Assembly (NCBI GenBank): GCA_015488685.1
Contig: WFNH01000049.1
Location: forward strand, 1-43,571
Reading direction: 5' to 3'
Length of the DNA stretch: 43,571 bases
Source of the DNA: Marinosulfonomonas sp.
Lineage (GTDB): Bacteria > Pseudomonadota > Alphaproteobacteria > Rhodobacterales > Rhodobacteraceae
The translations under genes were made by a program, and so were the position numbers. Positions 1 through 7,354 of the stretch are shown here, piece by piece. The notes under the pieces are model-generated. The model was not told the DNA's origin and searched no databases. It saw only the letters and a program-made list of their open reading frames with translations. The number at the start of each line of letters is the position of its first letter. Position 1 is the stretch's first letter.

Positions 1-185
1 CCGCGCACCACCTCGGCCCCCGCCGCCTCGGCCACCTCGCAGGTCGCATCATCCGAGCCACCATCAGACACCACCAATTCGCGGATCAATCCGCCCTCCA
101 GCCCCTCGATCAACGCCCGCAACGTCACCGGCAGCCCCCCTTCGGCATTCAGCGTCGGTATGATTATACTAAGCGGTGCGCGCAT
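1..185 (-). CDS. Glycosyltransferase family 2, N-terminal fragment (runs off the window)
   Basis: The first 61 codons are visible, from the ATG at 185-183 to the window edge. The protein opens with a beta strand SIIIPTLNAE and continues with LVVSDGGSDDAT, the standard GT-A nucleotide-sugar binding pattern of family 2 glycosyltransferases (the strand-loop N-A, then DGGS-D). These enzymes move a sugar from a nucleotide donor. The short spacing of these motifs resembles the small family often found with radical-SAM and arsenosugar genes, but the acceptor cannot be told from this piece. The gene is divergent from ygfZ with about 70 bp between the two starts. The family call is firm; any narrower function is open. 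Confidence 0.8.
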   Translation of the reverse strand, partial: MRAPLSIIIPTLNAEGGLPVTLRALIEGLEGGLIRELVVSDGGSDDATCEVAEAAGAEVVR

Positions 186-255
186 CTGTGCCCTCTGGTT
201 CCCGTCCCCGATCCCCCCTATATTACGTTAGAACGCACATGGGGAAACGGAAAAC

Positions 256-993
256 ATGAAACGCAAACTGTATGACATCACCGGCAAGGACCGCAGCACC
301 TTTCTGCAAGGGCTGATCACCAACGATGTGACCAGGGCCAAAGACAGGCTGCTCTACGCCGCCCTGCTCACCCCGCAGGGCAAATTCCTGTCCGATTTCT
401 TCCTGCTCGACCTTGGCGACCACATCCTGCTGGACGCCCCCGCGATCACAGCCGAAGACCTGATCCGCCGCCTGACCATGTTCAAACTGCGCGCCGATGT
501 GCAGATTGCGCCCTCGGATACCCAAGTCAAACGCGGCACTGGCCCCATGCCCGAAGGCGCCCTGCCTGACCCGCGGCACAACGCCCTTGGCTGGCGGCTC
601 TATGGCAGTGAAACGGGCGATGACGGCACCGATTGGGATGCGCTGCGCGTAGCCCATTGCATCCCCGAAACGGGCGTCGAACTGATCCCGAATGAAACCT
701 ACATCCTCGAGGCCGGTTTCGAGCGCCTGAACGGAGTCGATTTCAAAAAGGGCTGCTATGTCGGACAGGAAATCATCGCCCGAATGAAGCATAAAACCAC
801 GCTGAAAAAGGGCTATGTGACGGTTGATATAGACGGCACAGCCCCCGTCGGCACCCCGATCACCTCAAACGGCAAACCCGCCGGAACCCTTTTTACGCAG
901 GCAGGGGGACAGGCCATTGCCTATCTGCGGTTTGATCGGGCGAAGGGGGAGTTGGTGGCGGGCGAGGCTTTGATCACGGTGCCAGCGGTGTGA
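256..993 (+). CDS. ygfZ: YgfZ/GcvT-like folate-binding protein
   Basis: A 245-residue protein with the YgfZ signature KGCYVGQE at about residues 165-172, the most conserved stretch of this family and holder of its key cysteine. The N-terminal part (about 1-90, with FLQGLITNDV) is the GcvT-like folate-binding fold and the C-terminal 70 residues form the small barrel. YgfZ proteins are folate-dependent helpers in the assembly or repair of certain iron-sulfur enzymes, including the tRNA methylthiotransferase MiaB. The length is short compared with E. coli (about 326) but usual for alphaproteobacteria. A purine-rich stretch (ggggaaacgg) lies upstream of the ATG. Identification is strong; the client enzymes in this organism are unknown. 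Confidence 0.9.
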   Translation: MKRKLYDITGKDRSTFLQGLITNDVTRAKDRLLYAALLTPQGKFLSDFFLLDLGDHILLDAPAITAEDLIRRLTMFKLRADVQIAPSDTQVKRGTGPMPEGALPDPRHNALGWRLYGSETGDDGTDWDALRVAHCIPETGVELIPNETYILEAGFERLNGVDFKKGCYVGQEIIARMKHKTTLKKGYVTVDIDGTAPVGTPITSNGKPAGTLFTQAGGQAIAYLRFDRAKGELVAGEALITVPAV

Positions 994-1135
994 AGAAATG
1001 GCAGCCCCCGATCGGGTGGGGGCCTGCGCCGCCGGTTTCCACAAATTCAAACCCGTCCTTCACCGGCAACCCATCAAATAGAGGCAACGCCGCAAAAGCC
1101 CCCGCCATGGGGCGGTCGGGGGCTGTCATTTCTTC
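992..1135. repeat. 23-bp imperfect inverted repeat with nested GC hairpins after ygfZ
   Basis: The arm at 992-1014 (gaagaaatggcagcccccga and three more bases) and the arm at 1113-1135 are reverse complements with two mismatches in 23 positions. They enclose about 98 bp that carry no convincing gene. Each arm also lies in a smaller local hairpin: gcccccgatcgggtgggggc near 1003-1022, and agcccccg...cgggggct near 1097-1124, the latter followed by tgtcatttctt. The left arm overlaps the ygfZ stop codon. The simplest reading is one or two rho-independent terminators for ygfZ, duplicated in inverted orientation; a small mobile repeat is the alternative. The remaining sequence from 1136 to 1272 shows no feature. 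Confidence 0.55.
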
Positions 1136-1272
1136 AAAATGACGGGAGTGGGGACGGTGTTATACGGCTTGCCAATAACGGCGGTTATGCGGACAAAGTT
1201 GCCATTGATTGAATGTCCGCTATTAGAAATTTGGGTGAAATATTTGACACGTATGCTCACCCTCCCCTGTCC

Positions 1273-1566
1273 TCATTCCGACCTTACCAGACGATGTGCA
1301 TTCCAATACAAGAGACATCCAAGCGCAGTGAACCCCAGAAGCGTTATCAGCATGAGATCATAACCCCGATCAATGATACGTCCGGTCATTGGTGAAGCTG
1401 CCGCTGACACAAGTATGGCGATAGTAATCGCTGCAGTTAATTCTACTTTTGACCAGCCAAAGTCTTGTTCCCATCGAAGCATTAGTGCTGGGAACACATA
1501 GTAGATTGTAGCCCACGCAAGTGTTTGGCCTAATGCCAGAAGATAAATTGCTGAATCCCTGAGCAT
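1273..1566 (-). pseudogene. Truncated MFS transporter (first ~93 residues only)
   Basis: The frame encodes 97 residues starting at an ATG and reading like the first three transmembrane helices of a major facilitator superfamily carrier: LALGQTLAWATIYYVFPAL (helix 1), a cytoplasm-facing ITIAILVSAAASPMTGRIIDRG (helix 2 and the conserved G-R-x-x-D-R loop), then LMLITLLGFTALGCLLYW (helix 3). Full MFS carriers have about 400 residues and 12 helices, so three quarters of the protein is missing. No continuation was found in any frame down to position 1000. It follows the arsI-like gene on the same strand with a 60-bp gap. A link to arsenical efflux is therefore likely by context only. It is probably a dead remnant. 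Confidence 0.7.
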
Positions 1567-1626
1567 TTCTGTTTCAATCGGCTTTTTGGCGCAGCACTAG
1601 ATTTGCTCCCGAAGGTGTTTGCAGCC

Positions 1627-2031
1627 TCACATTGCATCCAGCTGCTGTTCGCGGTCCTCGCCGTATTCTTCTTCATCATGGCTATGGGTCAAGAACGCCT
1701 CCCATTTATCGTCAGCAACACCTTTCACCCACGCTTTTTCCATTTTGGCATAGCAACAAGTTGTGCTTTCGGTGTCCAGAAAAGGCTGATCCGTTTTGCG
1801 CATCCGTTCCACCAACGGGTCCAGTTCTTCCTGCGATGCCACCTGAATGCCCAAATGATCAAGCCCACCTACATCATGTCCCGACTCGACGACGAAATTG
1901 ACAGATGGGTCTTGGACATCCCATTTCGCGTAATTGTCCCTTTTGATCAGTGGTTCTTGATTGAACAAGGCACTGTAGAACTCAATCGCGTTATCTAAAT
2001 CTCCAACTTTCATTGATACATGCAATTTCAT
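1627..2031 (-). CDS. VOC-family ArsI/CadI-like protein (putative C-As bond lyase)
   Basis: A 134-residue vicinal-oxygen-chelate (glyoxalase-fold) protein. It opens with KLHVSMKVGDLDNAIEFYS, the typical first beta-alpha unit. It contains GLDHLGIQV (metal-ligand histidine) and TTCCYAK near residue 97, the adjacent cysteine pair seen in ArsI, the Fe(II)-dependent dioxygenase that splits carbon-arsenic bonds in methylarsenite and aromatic arsenicals. The pair also occurs in the CadI relatives, so the substrate is not proven. The start at 2031 is preferred over an in-frame TTG at 2046 because AAGGAAAAG lies just upstream. It is divergent from an ArsR repressor gene, which supports a metalloid-response role. 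The C-terminal tail is acidic (HDEEEYGEDREQQ). Confidence 0.75.
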   Translation of the reverse strand: MKLHVSMKVGDLDNAIEFYSALFNQEPLIKRDNYAKWDVQDPSVNFVVESGHDVGGLDHLGIQVASQEELDPLVERMRKTDQPFLDTESTTCCYAKMEKAWVKGVADDKWEAFLTHSHDEEEYGEDREQQLDAM

Positions 2032-2060
2032 GGTCTTTTCCTTCAAATCGATTAAATTTC

Positions 2061-2175
2061 CATAGTTCTAGTTTATACGAAATATAATTGGTGCTGAGCA
2101 TTGTCAACTATGAAATTCGATTATTCTAGAAATAATGTTGACGTTGGCTCGATTCGGTCATAATTCAGAACTATG
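2061..2175. promoter_or_regulatory. Divergent arsI/arsR control region with inverted repeats
   Basis: This AT-rich intergenic region holds a perfect 9-bp inverted repeat placed at its two ends: catagttct at 2061-2069 and agaactatg at 2167-2175, the second overlapping the arsR start codon. A second pair, gtcaac at 2103-2108 and gttgac at 2137-2142, lies inside. Possible -35/-10 pairs exist in both directions: TTGACG at 2138-2143 with CATAAT at 2159-2164 for arsR, and TTGACA at 2107-2102 with TATATT at 2086-2081 for arsI. Both have 15-bp spacers, shorter than the optimum. Self-repression by the ArsR protein is the expected arrangement for such a pair. Confidence 0.45.
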
Positions 2176-2481
2176 AAACAAATTGGTTATATCGCTGACT
2201 GCCTTGAAGCACTCGGGAACCCAACCCGCTTGGCGATCTATCATTTGTTGGTGCGTGCCGGTGAAGACGGTCTTCCCGTCAGAAAAATACGGGAAACGCT
2301 TGATATCCCAGGCTCCACGCTGTCGCATCATCTAAGACATCTTGATACCGCGAATTTGGTGGTTCGGCTTAAAAAAGGCACAACACATTCCTTCACCGCG
2401 AACTACGCGACGATGGATTCTGTTGTTGCGTTCCTAACCGAAGAATGCTGTGTCGATGCCGGACTGCATTCGAACGATTGA
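2173..2481 (+). CDS. arsR: ArsR-family metalloregulator
   Basis: A 102-residue winged-helix repressor of the ArsR/SmtB family. Residues 10-25 (LEALGNPTRLAIYHLL) form the opening helices and IPGSTLSHHLRHLDTANLV (about 46-64) is the recognition helix region. ArsR proteins leave DNA when they bind As(III) or a related thiophile. The classic CVC pair in the recognition helix is absent; the only cysteines besides one near residue 10 are an adjacent pair in EECCVD near the C-terminus (about residues 93-94), a placement known from other arsenic-sensing ArsR types. Divergence from the arsI-like gene supports arsenical sensing. The gene could be read from an almost leaderless transcript. Confidence 0.85.
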   Translation: MKQIGYIADCLEALGNPTRLAIYHLLVRAGEDGLPVRKIRETLDIPGSTLSHHLRHLDTANLVVRLKKGTTHSFTANYATMDSVVAFLTEECCVDAGLHSND

Positions 2482-2578
2482 ATCACTTGCCGCGTTCGTG
2501 TCGATCATAGGATTTGAGCGCCGGATCACAATGATCGGTTGGTGAATGTCGACTACGGGCTCAAAACAGCCATCCCAC

Positions 2579-2779
2579 CTACCGCCTCACCATCCCCGGC
2601 TCGCCCCTCTTGGCCCGCTCCCAGGCATCCGCGCGTATCTGGTATTCCAACTCCTTCTGGCGCACCGATTTGCGGTCGAACTCTTCCAGACGGTCCAGAT
2701 CGCGGACCGACACCAGCGCCGCGATCTCGCGTCTGTGGTGATAGATCAAAAACCGTTTGCCGGCGGGGTGGAGGTGAAT
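2579..2779 (-). pseudogene. Antitoxin-like remnant (Phd/YefM type), N-terminus missing
   Basis: The minus-strand frame between a TGA at 2782-2780 and the TAG at 2581-2579 encodes about 66 residues. It contains GKRFLIYHHRREIAALVSV and then RDLDRLEEFDRKS, the core beta hairpin and following helix of small antitoxins of the Phd/YefM kind. The basic tail ends in AWERAKRGEPGMVRR. The stop codon just upstream, the lack of an in-frame ATG and the missing DNA-binding N-terminal third mark it as broken. No toxin gene was found next to it. The rest of the 2482-3032 gap shows nothing convincing. Confidence 0.5.
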
Positions 2780-3032
2780 TCAAGCCGAAAGGTTTTGAAA
2801 TCTCGGTAAAACACAACCTGTCCATCTGCACTCGTCATTTTACAATAAAATGACAGCGCCCGACCTTCTCGTCACCACTCACCGTCACCTTGCTCCCATT
2901 GCCCGCAAGTCCTTCGGGTGGGTTAAGCGGGTTAGCTATTCCACCAAAACCATGACTGCCATATTGTCTTTTGACGGGCGGGTGCAGATCGGGGTAAGTT
3001 CTTTGAACGTATTGGAAACCATCCGGTTTTGC

Positions 3033-3572
3033 CTATTCCTCAATCTTCGGACAGGAATCGGCCTTGGCTGGATAAAGGCGGTAACTGAAAAACGGGCCGG
3101 TTCCGATTAACACCGAGTGCCGGGCATCTTCCAGATAGAACGCATAATGGCCGTTCTGTTCGTCTTCGTCCCCGTATTCAAAATTCGTTCCACCGACGTC
3201 GGACAGGATTGTGTTGCGGGTTGTTATCACGATGCTGCCGTCGCTGCGTTCTTTGATCCAAAGCTGGCTTTCGGCCTCGAATGTCATGCAGGCGGGGTCG
3301 GTGGTGTCGGATCCGGTGTTTTCGTAGCAACTGTAATAATCGTATCCGAACCGGCCCGCGCGGTTGGTACCGCTGAGCATGATGGATTTGTCGGCCGCGT
3401 CGATTTCCAGCGCTAGCGTGGTGACGTTCTGGTTTGGCTGGCTGCGCATGTGTTTGGTGGAATAGTGGCGGGTGTAGCATTGGTTCAGGTTGTTCAGGCC
3501 AGTGGACAAAGCGGGGGATGCAACGGCTGTGACGATGGCTGCTGTTATGATGGGGAAAACAAATCTGAACAT
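3033..3572 (-). CDS. Hypothetical secreted protein with four cysteines
   Basis: Not recognised. The 179-residue protein begins with a clear Sec signal peptide (MFRFVFPIITAAIVTAVASPALSTG, hydrophobic core at 4-18, likely cut after an Ala near residue 21). The mature part has four cysteines (NQCYTRH, YYSCYEN, PACMTF, DSCPK), enough for two disulfides in the periplasm. It is rich in Asp, Glu, Tyr and Ser with alternating polar and hydrophobic residues, suggesting a beta-rich fold. The ATG at 3572 is chosen because an upstream alternative at 3590 is a TTG and would give the signal peptide an odd extension. It lies downstream of the flavoprotein gene but behind a probable terminator, so it is likely a separate unit. 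Confidence 0.65.
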   Translation of the reverse strand: MFRFVFPIITAAIVTAVASPALSTGLNNLNQCYTRHYSTKHMRSQPNQNVTTLALEIDAADKSIMLSGTNRAGRFGYDYYSCYENTGSDTTDPACMTFEAESQLWIKERSDGSIVITTRNTILSDVGGTNFEYGDEDEQNGHYAFYLEDARHSVLIGTGPFFSYRLYPAKADSCPKIEE

Positions 3573-3588
3573 ACCGGGGCTACCTGTC

Positions 3589-3629
3589 AAAATGAATATG
3601 CCCCGAGGGTAATGGTATGCCCCGGGGCA
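3589..3629 (-). terminator. Probable rho-independent terminator after the flavoprotein gene
   Basis: Read on the minus strand, tgccccg (3629-3623) and cggggca (3605-3599) can form a 7-bp GC stem, followed by tattcatttt, a T-rich run. A 12-bp perfect palindrome tgccccggggca lies at 3618-3629 and offers an alternative fold. It sits 24 bp after the stop of the flavoprotein gene and just ahead of the next gene. Confidence 0.5.
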
Positions 3630-3652
3630 ATCAACGCGGAAAATGCCCTGTG

Positions 3653-5689
3653 TTAAACATCCTTCATCAATCGCAAGGCATCGTAAATCGCCGCATGGGT
3701 GTTGCGGGCCGATACGGCGTCACCGATGCGAAACAGCTGGAACGCCCCGTCAGGGTTGGTGGCGATGACCTGCGGCTGGCCTGCGATCAGGGCGTCGTAA
3801 TCCACTTCGCCCAGATTGCGCGAGGATGGTTTCAGCGCGAAATACAGATCGTCCAGCGGCAGGGTGCCGTGGTTCACCACGATCTGGTCATAGGTTGCGG
3901 TGCTGCGGTAATCGCTGTAATCGGTGCCGATGACGGCCCGCAATTGGTTGCCGTCGCGTTCAACATCCATCAGGCGGCGGGCGACGGTAAAGGTAACGTC
4001 CTTGTCCTGAAGCGCGCGCATGTAGGGCACCAGATTCATCGCCATCACCTCGGGGGCAAAGCTGCGGTCGGGTGTCATGATTTCCACATGCGCGCCGCTG
4101 TTGGCGATCACTTCGGCGGCTTGCAGGGCAGGGTGGTCGCCCGCATCGTCATAGACCAGCACATTCTGGCCCGGTTTCACGTCGCCCGCGATGATGTCCC
4201 ATGCCGACACCACCAGATCATTGCCGGTTTCCAGCACGTCGGTATCGGGCAGGCCCCCCGTGGCGATGATCGCCACATCGGGGGACAGGGCGATGACGTC
4301 TTCGGCCTCGGCCCAAGTGTTGAAACGAAAATCCACATCGCGCGCGGCGCATTGGGACATGCGCCAGTCTATGATGCTGATCATTTCACGTCGGCGCAGG
4401 TTTTGCGCGGTCAGGCGGACTTGCCCGCCGGGATCGGCTGCGGCCTCAAGCACTGTCACCGTGTGCCCCCGCTCGGCCGCCACACGCGCGGCTTCCAGAC
4501 CGGCGGGGCCAGCGCCGACGATCACCACCTTTTTGCGCGTCTTTGCGGGCGGGATGTCGTGCGGCATGGTCAATTCGCGCCCCGTGGCGGCGTTGTGCAT
4601 ACACAGGGCCTCGCCCGCGCCATAGATTCGGTCCAGACAATAGGTGGCACCGACGCAGGGGCGGATATCGTCCTCTCGTCCCTCGATGATTTTGCGCACG
4701 ATATGCGGGTCGGCCAGATGGGCGCGGGTCATACCGACCATATCCAGCAGACCGGCGGAAACCGCGTGGCGAGCGGTTGCGACATCGGGGATTTTGGCAG
4801 CGTGGAAAGTGGGCAGGCCGGTTGCGGCCCGCACCGATCCCGCAAAATCCAGATGCGGGGCATTTTTCATGCCCTGCACGGGGATCATATCGGTCATTGC
4901 CGGATCGGTATGGATACGCCCGCGAATGACGTTCAGAAAATCCACCATGCCGCTGTCGCGCCATGTGTTGCACACCTTTATCCCGTCTTCAAAGGTTGTG
5001 CCGCCCTCTTGGGCTTCGTCCACGGTGAAACGCATACCGACGATGAAATCACCCCCCACCCGTTTACGGATGGCGCGCAGAACGTCCATGGAAAACCGCA
5101 TCCGGTTTTCAAGCGACCCGCCATAAGGCGCCTCAAGCGTGTTGGTAAGCGGCGAGATGAACTGGTCCATCAGGTGACCGAATACCTCAAGCTCGATCCC
5201 GTCCATGCCACCGGCCTGCATCCGTTCGGCAGCATCGGCATAATCGGTGATGATGCGGGCGATGTCCCAGTCCTCGATCTTTTTGACAAAGGCCCGATGC
5301 GCCGGTTCGCGTTTGTGCGACGGGGTGACGGCGGGCAGCCAGTCGCCCTTGTCCCAGCGGGTGCGTCGGCCCAGATGGGTCAGCTGGATCATCACTGCCG
5401 CCCCGTGTTCGTGGCAAGCATCGGTCAGGTTCTGGATCCACGGCACCACCTCGTCCTTGTAGGCAAGGATGTTGTTGAACACCGGCGGGCTGTCCTTGGA
5501 CACGGCGGCTGATCCGGCGGTCATGGTCAGGGCAATCCCCGCCTTGGCGCGTTCCTGATGATAGGCGCGATAGCGGTCCTTGGGCATACCGTCTTCGGGG
5601 TAGGCGGGCTCGTGACTGGTGGTCATGATCCGGTTTTTCAGGGTCAGGTGTTTTAACTGGTAGGGTTGCAACAGGGGATCATTGGACAT
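3653..5689 (-). CDS. NADH:flavin oxidoreductase/TMADH-type N-demethylase
   Basis: A 678-residue protein with the two-part layout of trimethylamine dehydrogenase and of the dimethylglycine/N-methylproline demethylases (DgcA, stachydrine demethylase). An N-terminal FMN-binding TIM barrel (about 1-340, GRRT, HLMDQFISP, YGGSLENRMRF) is followed by an iron-sulfur segment and a C-terminal pyridine-nucleotide-disulfide reductase half (VVIVGAGPAGLEAA at about 388-401). Such enzymes oxidatively remove N-methyl groups. The iron-sulfur segment keeps Cys345, Cys351 and Cys363, but the second usual ligand is Ala348. The cysteine that binds FMN covalently in trimethylamine dehydrogenase (near 30) is also missing. 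The start at 5689 has aaaggag about 9 bp upstream. It follows the MttB-like gene by 13 bp, clearly one operon. The substrate is unknown; a methylated amine or betaine is the best guess. Confidence 0.8.
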   Translation of the reverse strand: MSNDPLLQPYQLKHLTLKNRIMTTSHEPAYPEDGMPKDRYRAYHQERAKAGIALTMTAGSAAVSKDSPPVFNNILAYKDEVVPWIQNLTDACHEHGAAVMIQLTHLGRRTRWDKGDWLPAVTPSHKREPAHRAFVKKIEDWDIARIITDYADAAERMQAGGMDGIELEVFGHLMDQFISPLTNTLEAPYGGSLENRMRFSMDVLRAIRKRVGGDFIVGMRFTVDEAQEGGTTFEDGIKVCNTWRDSGMVDFLNVIRGRIHTDPAMTDMIPVQGMKNAPHLDFAGSVRAATGLPTFHAAKIPDVATARHAVSAGLLDMVGMTRAHLADPHIVRKIIEGREDDIRPCVGATYCLDRIYGAGEALCMHNAATGRELTMPHDIPPAKTRKKVVIVGAGPAGLEAARVAAERGHTVTVLEAAADPGGQVRLTAQNLRRREMISIIDWRMSQCAARDVDFRFNTWAEAEDVIALSPDVAIIATGGLPDTDVLETGNDLVVSAWDIIAGDVKPGQNVLVYDDAGDHPALQAAEVIANSGAHVEIMTPDRSFAPEVMAMNLVPYMRALQDKDVTFTVARRLMDVERDGNQLRAVIGTDYSDYRSTATYDQIVVNHGTLPLDDLYFALKPSSRNLGEVDYDALIAGQPQVIATNPDGAFQLFRIGDAVSARNTHAAIYDALRLMKDV

Positions 5690-5702
5690 CGGGCCGGCTC
5701 CT

Positions 5703-7253
5703 TTAATACCACGCATCTTCTACGGATGCTTTTTTCTTGGCAATGAATTCTTTCAACGCATCATCCTTGGCAACATCCAGCGGCGGGGCCTGATAGTCGG
5801 CCAGACGTTTTTTCCATTGGCGGTTGGCGCGGATCATGCCGTCCTCACCCCCTGCCTCGGACCACGTTTCAAACGGCTGATCATCGGTAAAGCCGCTGTC
5901 CCAATAAGCGGTTTTATAGTGGCGCATGGTGTGGGCGCAGCCGAACATATGTTCACCGGGGCCTTTTTCGGCCAGTGCCTCGAACCCCAGCGTGTCGTCA
6001 TTCACCTCAAACCCGTTCAAATAGGCGTGCAGGGCGCCGCAAACATCCGTATCCATGATGAATTTTTCATAGGACATCGACAGCAACCCGTCCAGAAATC
6101 CGGCGGAATGCAGGATGTAGTTGCCGCCGCTTTGAATGGCCGACATCATTGACATCATGCTTTGCTGCATGGCCTGACAGTCGGGCAGTTTCGAGGTGGA
6201 AAAATTGCCGGCATTGCGCAAAGGCAGGTTCAGCCGCCGCGCCAACTGCCCCATAACAAGGCTGCCGACCGCCGGTTCCGGTGTGCCGAAAGTGGGCGAG
6301 CCTGACCGCATCGCCAGCGTCACAAGGAAAGACGCCAGCACCGTCGGCGCCCCTGGGCGCACCAGTTGGGTCAGGGCGCAACCCACCATGCTTTCGGCCA
6401 GATTTTGGGCAATCGCACCGGCCATCGTCAGCGGCGCAACCGCCCCGCCCAGCAGGAAGGGGAGGTGGATCGATCCCTGATTGGCCGCGGCATAGGCGCG
6501 GATGCCGCGGGTGGAAACGCCATCCCAGACCAGCGGCGAGGTCGAGTTGAAATTGCCCATGATCACGCAATTCTGGGCGACGAAATCCGCGCCAAACAGG
6601 ATGCGGCACATTTCGATACTGTCCTCGGCCCGTTCGGGGGCGGTGACCGACCCCAGAAAGGCACGGTCGGAATAGCGCATATGGGCGTAAACCATATCCA
6701 GATGGCGTTTGTTCACTGCAATATCAGTCGGCTCGCAAATAGTGCCGCCCGAATGGTGCAGCCACGGGCTGCTTTGGGCCAGTTTTACGAAGTTCTCGAA
6801 ATCCTGCATCGTGCCGTAGCGCCGCCCCTTGTCCAGATCCATCACGAAGGGCGATCCATAAGCAGGCGCAAACACCGTTGCATCGCCGCCGATCTGCACG
6901 GATTTGGCCGGATTGCGGGCGTGCTGGGTGAATTGCGACGGGGCGGTTTTCAGCAGGGCGCGGATCAGGCCGGGTTCGAATTTGATGTTCCAGGCTGTGG
7001 CGGAAACCTCGGTCACCTTGCCGCCGGCCTGTTTGAACAGGCGCACGGTTTCGGGATCATCGCGAAATTCGATGCCGATTTCGGCCAGTATCCGGTCAGC
7101 CCCCTGTTCGATACGGATCAGGCTTTCCTCGTCCAGCAGATCATAGGGCGGGATTTTGCGGCTGATATAAGGCACATACATATGCGGGTTTTGCCCTGCC
7201 TCGCTGCTGCGTTTGCTGCCACGCCTGCCGCGTCTTTGTGGGGAAGATGCCAT
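5703..7253 (-). CDS. Trimethylamine methyltransferase (MttB) family protein, non-pyrrolysine
   Basis: A 516-residue MttB-superfamily protein counted from the ATG at 7253. The family fold is visible through the long Gly-rich barrel segments (GGAVAPLTMAGAIAQNLAE, PTVLASFLVTLAMRSGSPTFGTPEP) and the C-terminal stretch GPGEHMFGCAHTMRHYKTAYW. The frame has no internal amber codon, so this is the non-pyrrolysine type. Characterised non-Pyl members move a methyl group from glycine betaine, proline betaine or carnitine-like compounds to a corrinoid protein. No corrinoid protein or activator is encoded in this window. The upstream in-frame extension (to 7376) overlaps the divergent TetR gene and is disfavoured. 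The basic N-terminus (QRRGRRGSKRSS) is typical of alphaproteobacterial homologues. The partner flavoprotein gene follows directly. Confidence 0.85.
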   Translation of the reverse strand: MASSPQRRGRRGSKRSSEAGQNPHMYVPYISRKIPPYDLLDEESLIRIEQGADRILAEIGIEFRDDPETVRLFKQAGGKVTEVSATAWNIKFEPGLIRALLKTAPSQFTQHARNPAKSVQIGGDATVFAPAYGSPFVMDLDKGRRYGTMQDFENFVKLAQSSPWLHHSGGTICEPTDIAVNKRHLDMVYAHMRYSDRAFLGSVTAPERAEDSIEMCRILFGADFVAQNCVIMGNFNSTSPLVWDGVSTRGIRAYAAANQGSIHLPFLLGGAVAPLTMAGAIAQNLAESMVGCALTQLVRPGAPTVLASFLVTLAMRSGSPTFGTPEPAVGSLVMGQLARRLNLPLRNAGNFSTSKLPDCQAMQQSMMSMMSAIQSGGNYILHSAGFLDGLLSMSYEKFIMDTDVCGALHAYLNGFEVNDDTLGFEALAEKGPGEHMFGCAHTMRHYKTAYWDSGFTDDQPFETWSEAGGEDGMIRANRQWKKRLADYQAPPLDVAKDDALKEFIAKKKASVEDAWY

Positions 7254-7275
7254 AGGAAACCCTTTGCCGGATAGA

Positions 7276-7293
7276 ATCGACACTACTGTCGAT
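7276..7293. promoter_or_regulatory. Palindrome between mttB-like and tetR genes (candidate TetR operator)
   Basis: The sequence atcgaca-ctac-tgtcgat is a perfect 7-bp inverted repeat with a 4-bp centre. It lies in the 101-bp space between the two divergent starts (7253 and 7355). A further related half site, tgtcaat, starts at 7308. TetR-family repressors usually bind such a short palindrome in the shared promoter, so this is the natural operator candidate. Confidence 0.5.
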
Positions 7294-7354
7294 AAACAAA
7301 ACATATCTGTCAATACGCTTGTCCCCTGACGGTGTGTCAGGTAAACCGTGAGCC

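Noticed and set aside
1139-1395. Short plus-strand frames between ygfZ and the MFS remnant
   Set aside because: No ribosome site, no recognisable sequence and they overlap the better supported MFS remnant on the other strand.
3617-5512. A 631-codon plus-strand frame across the flavoprotein gene
   Set aside because: It is the mirror of the real minus-strand gene; no ribosome site and a composition of His, Gly and Gln typical of shadow frames.
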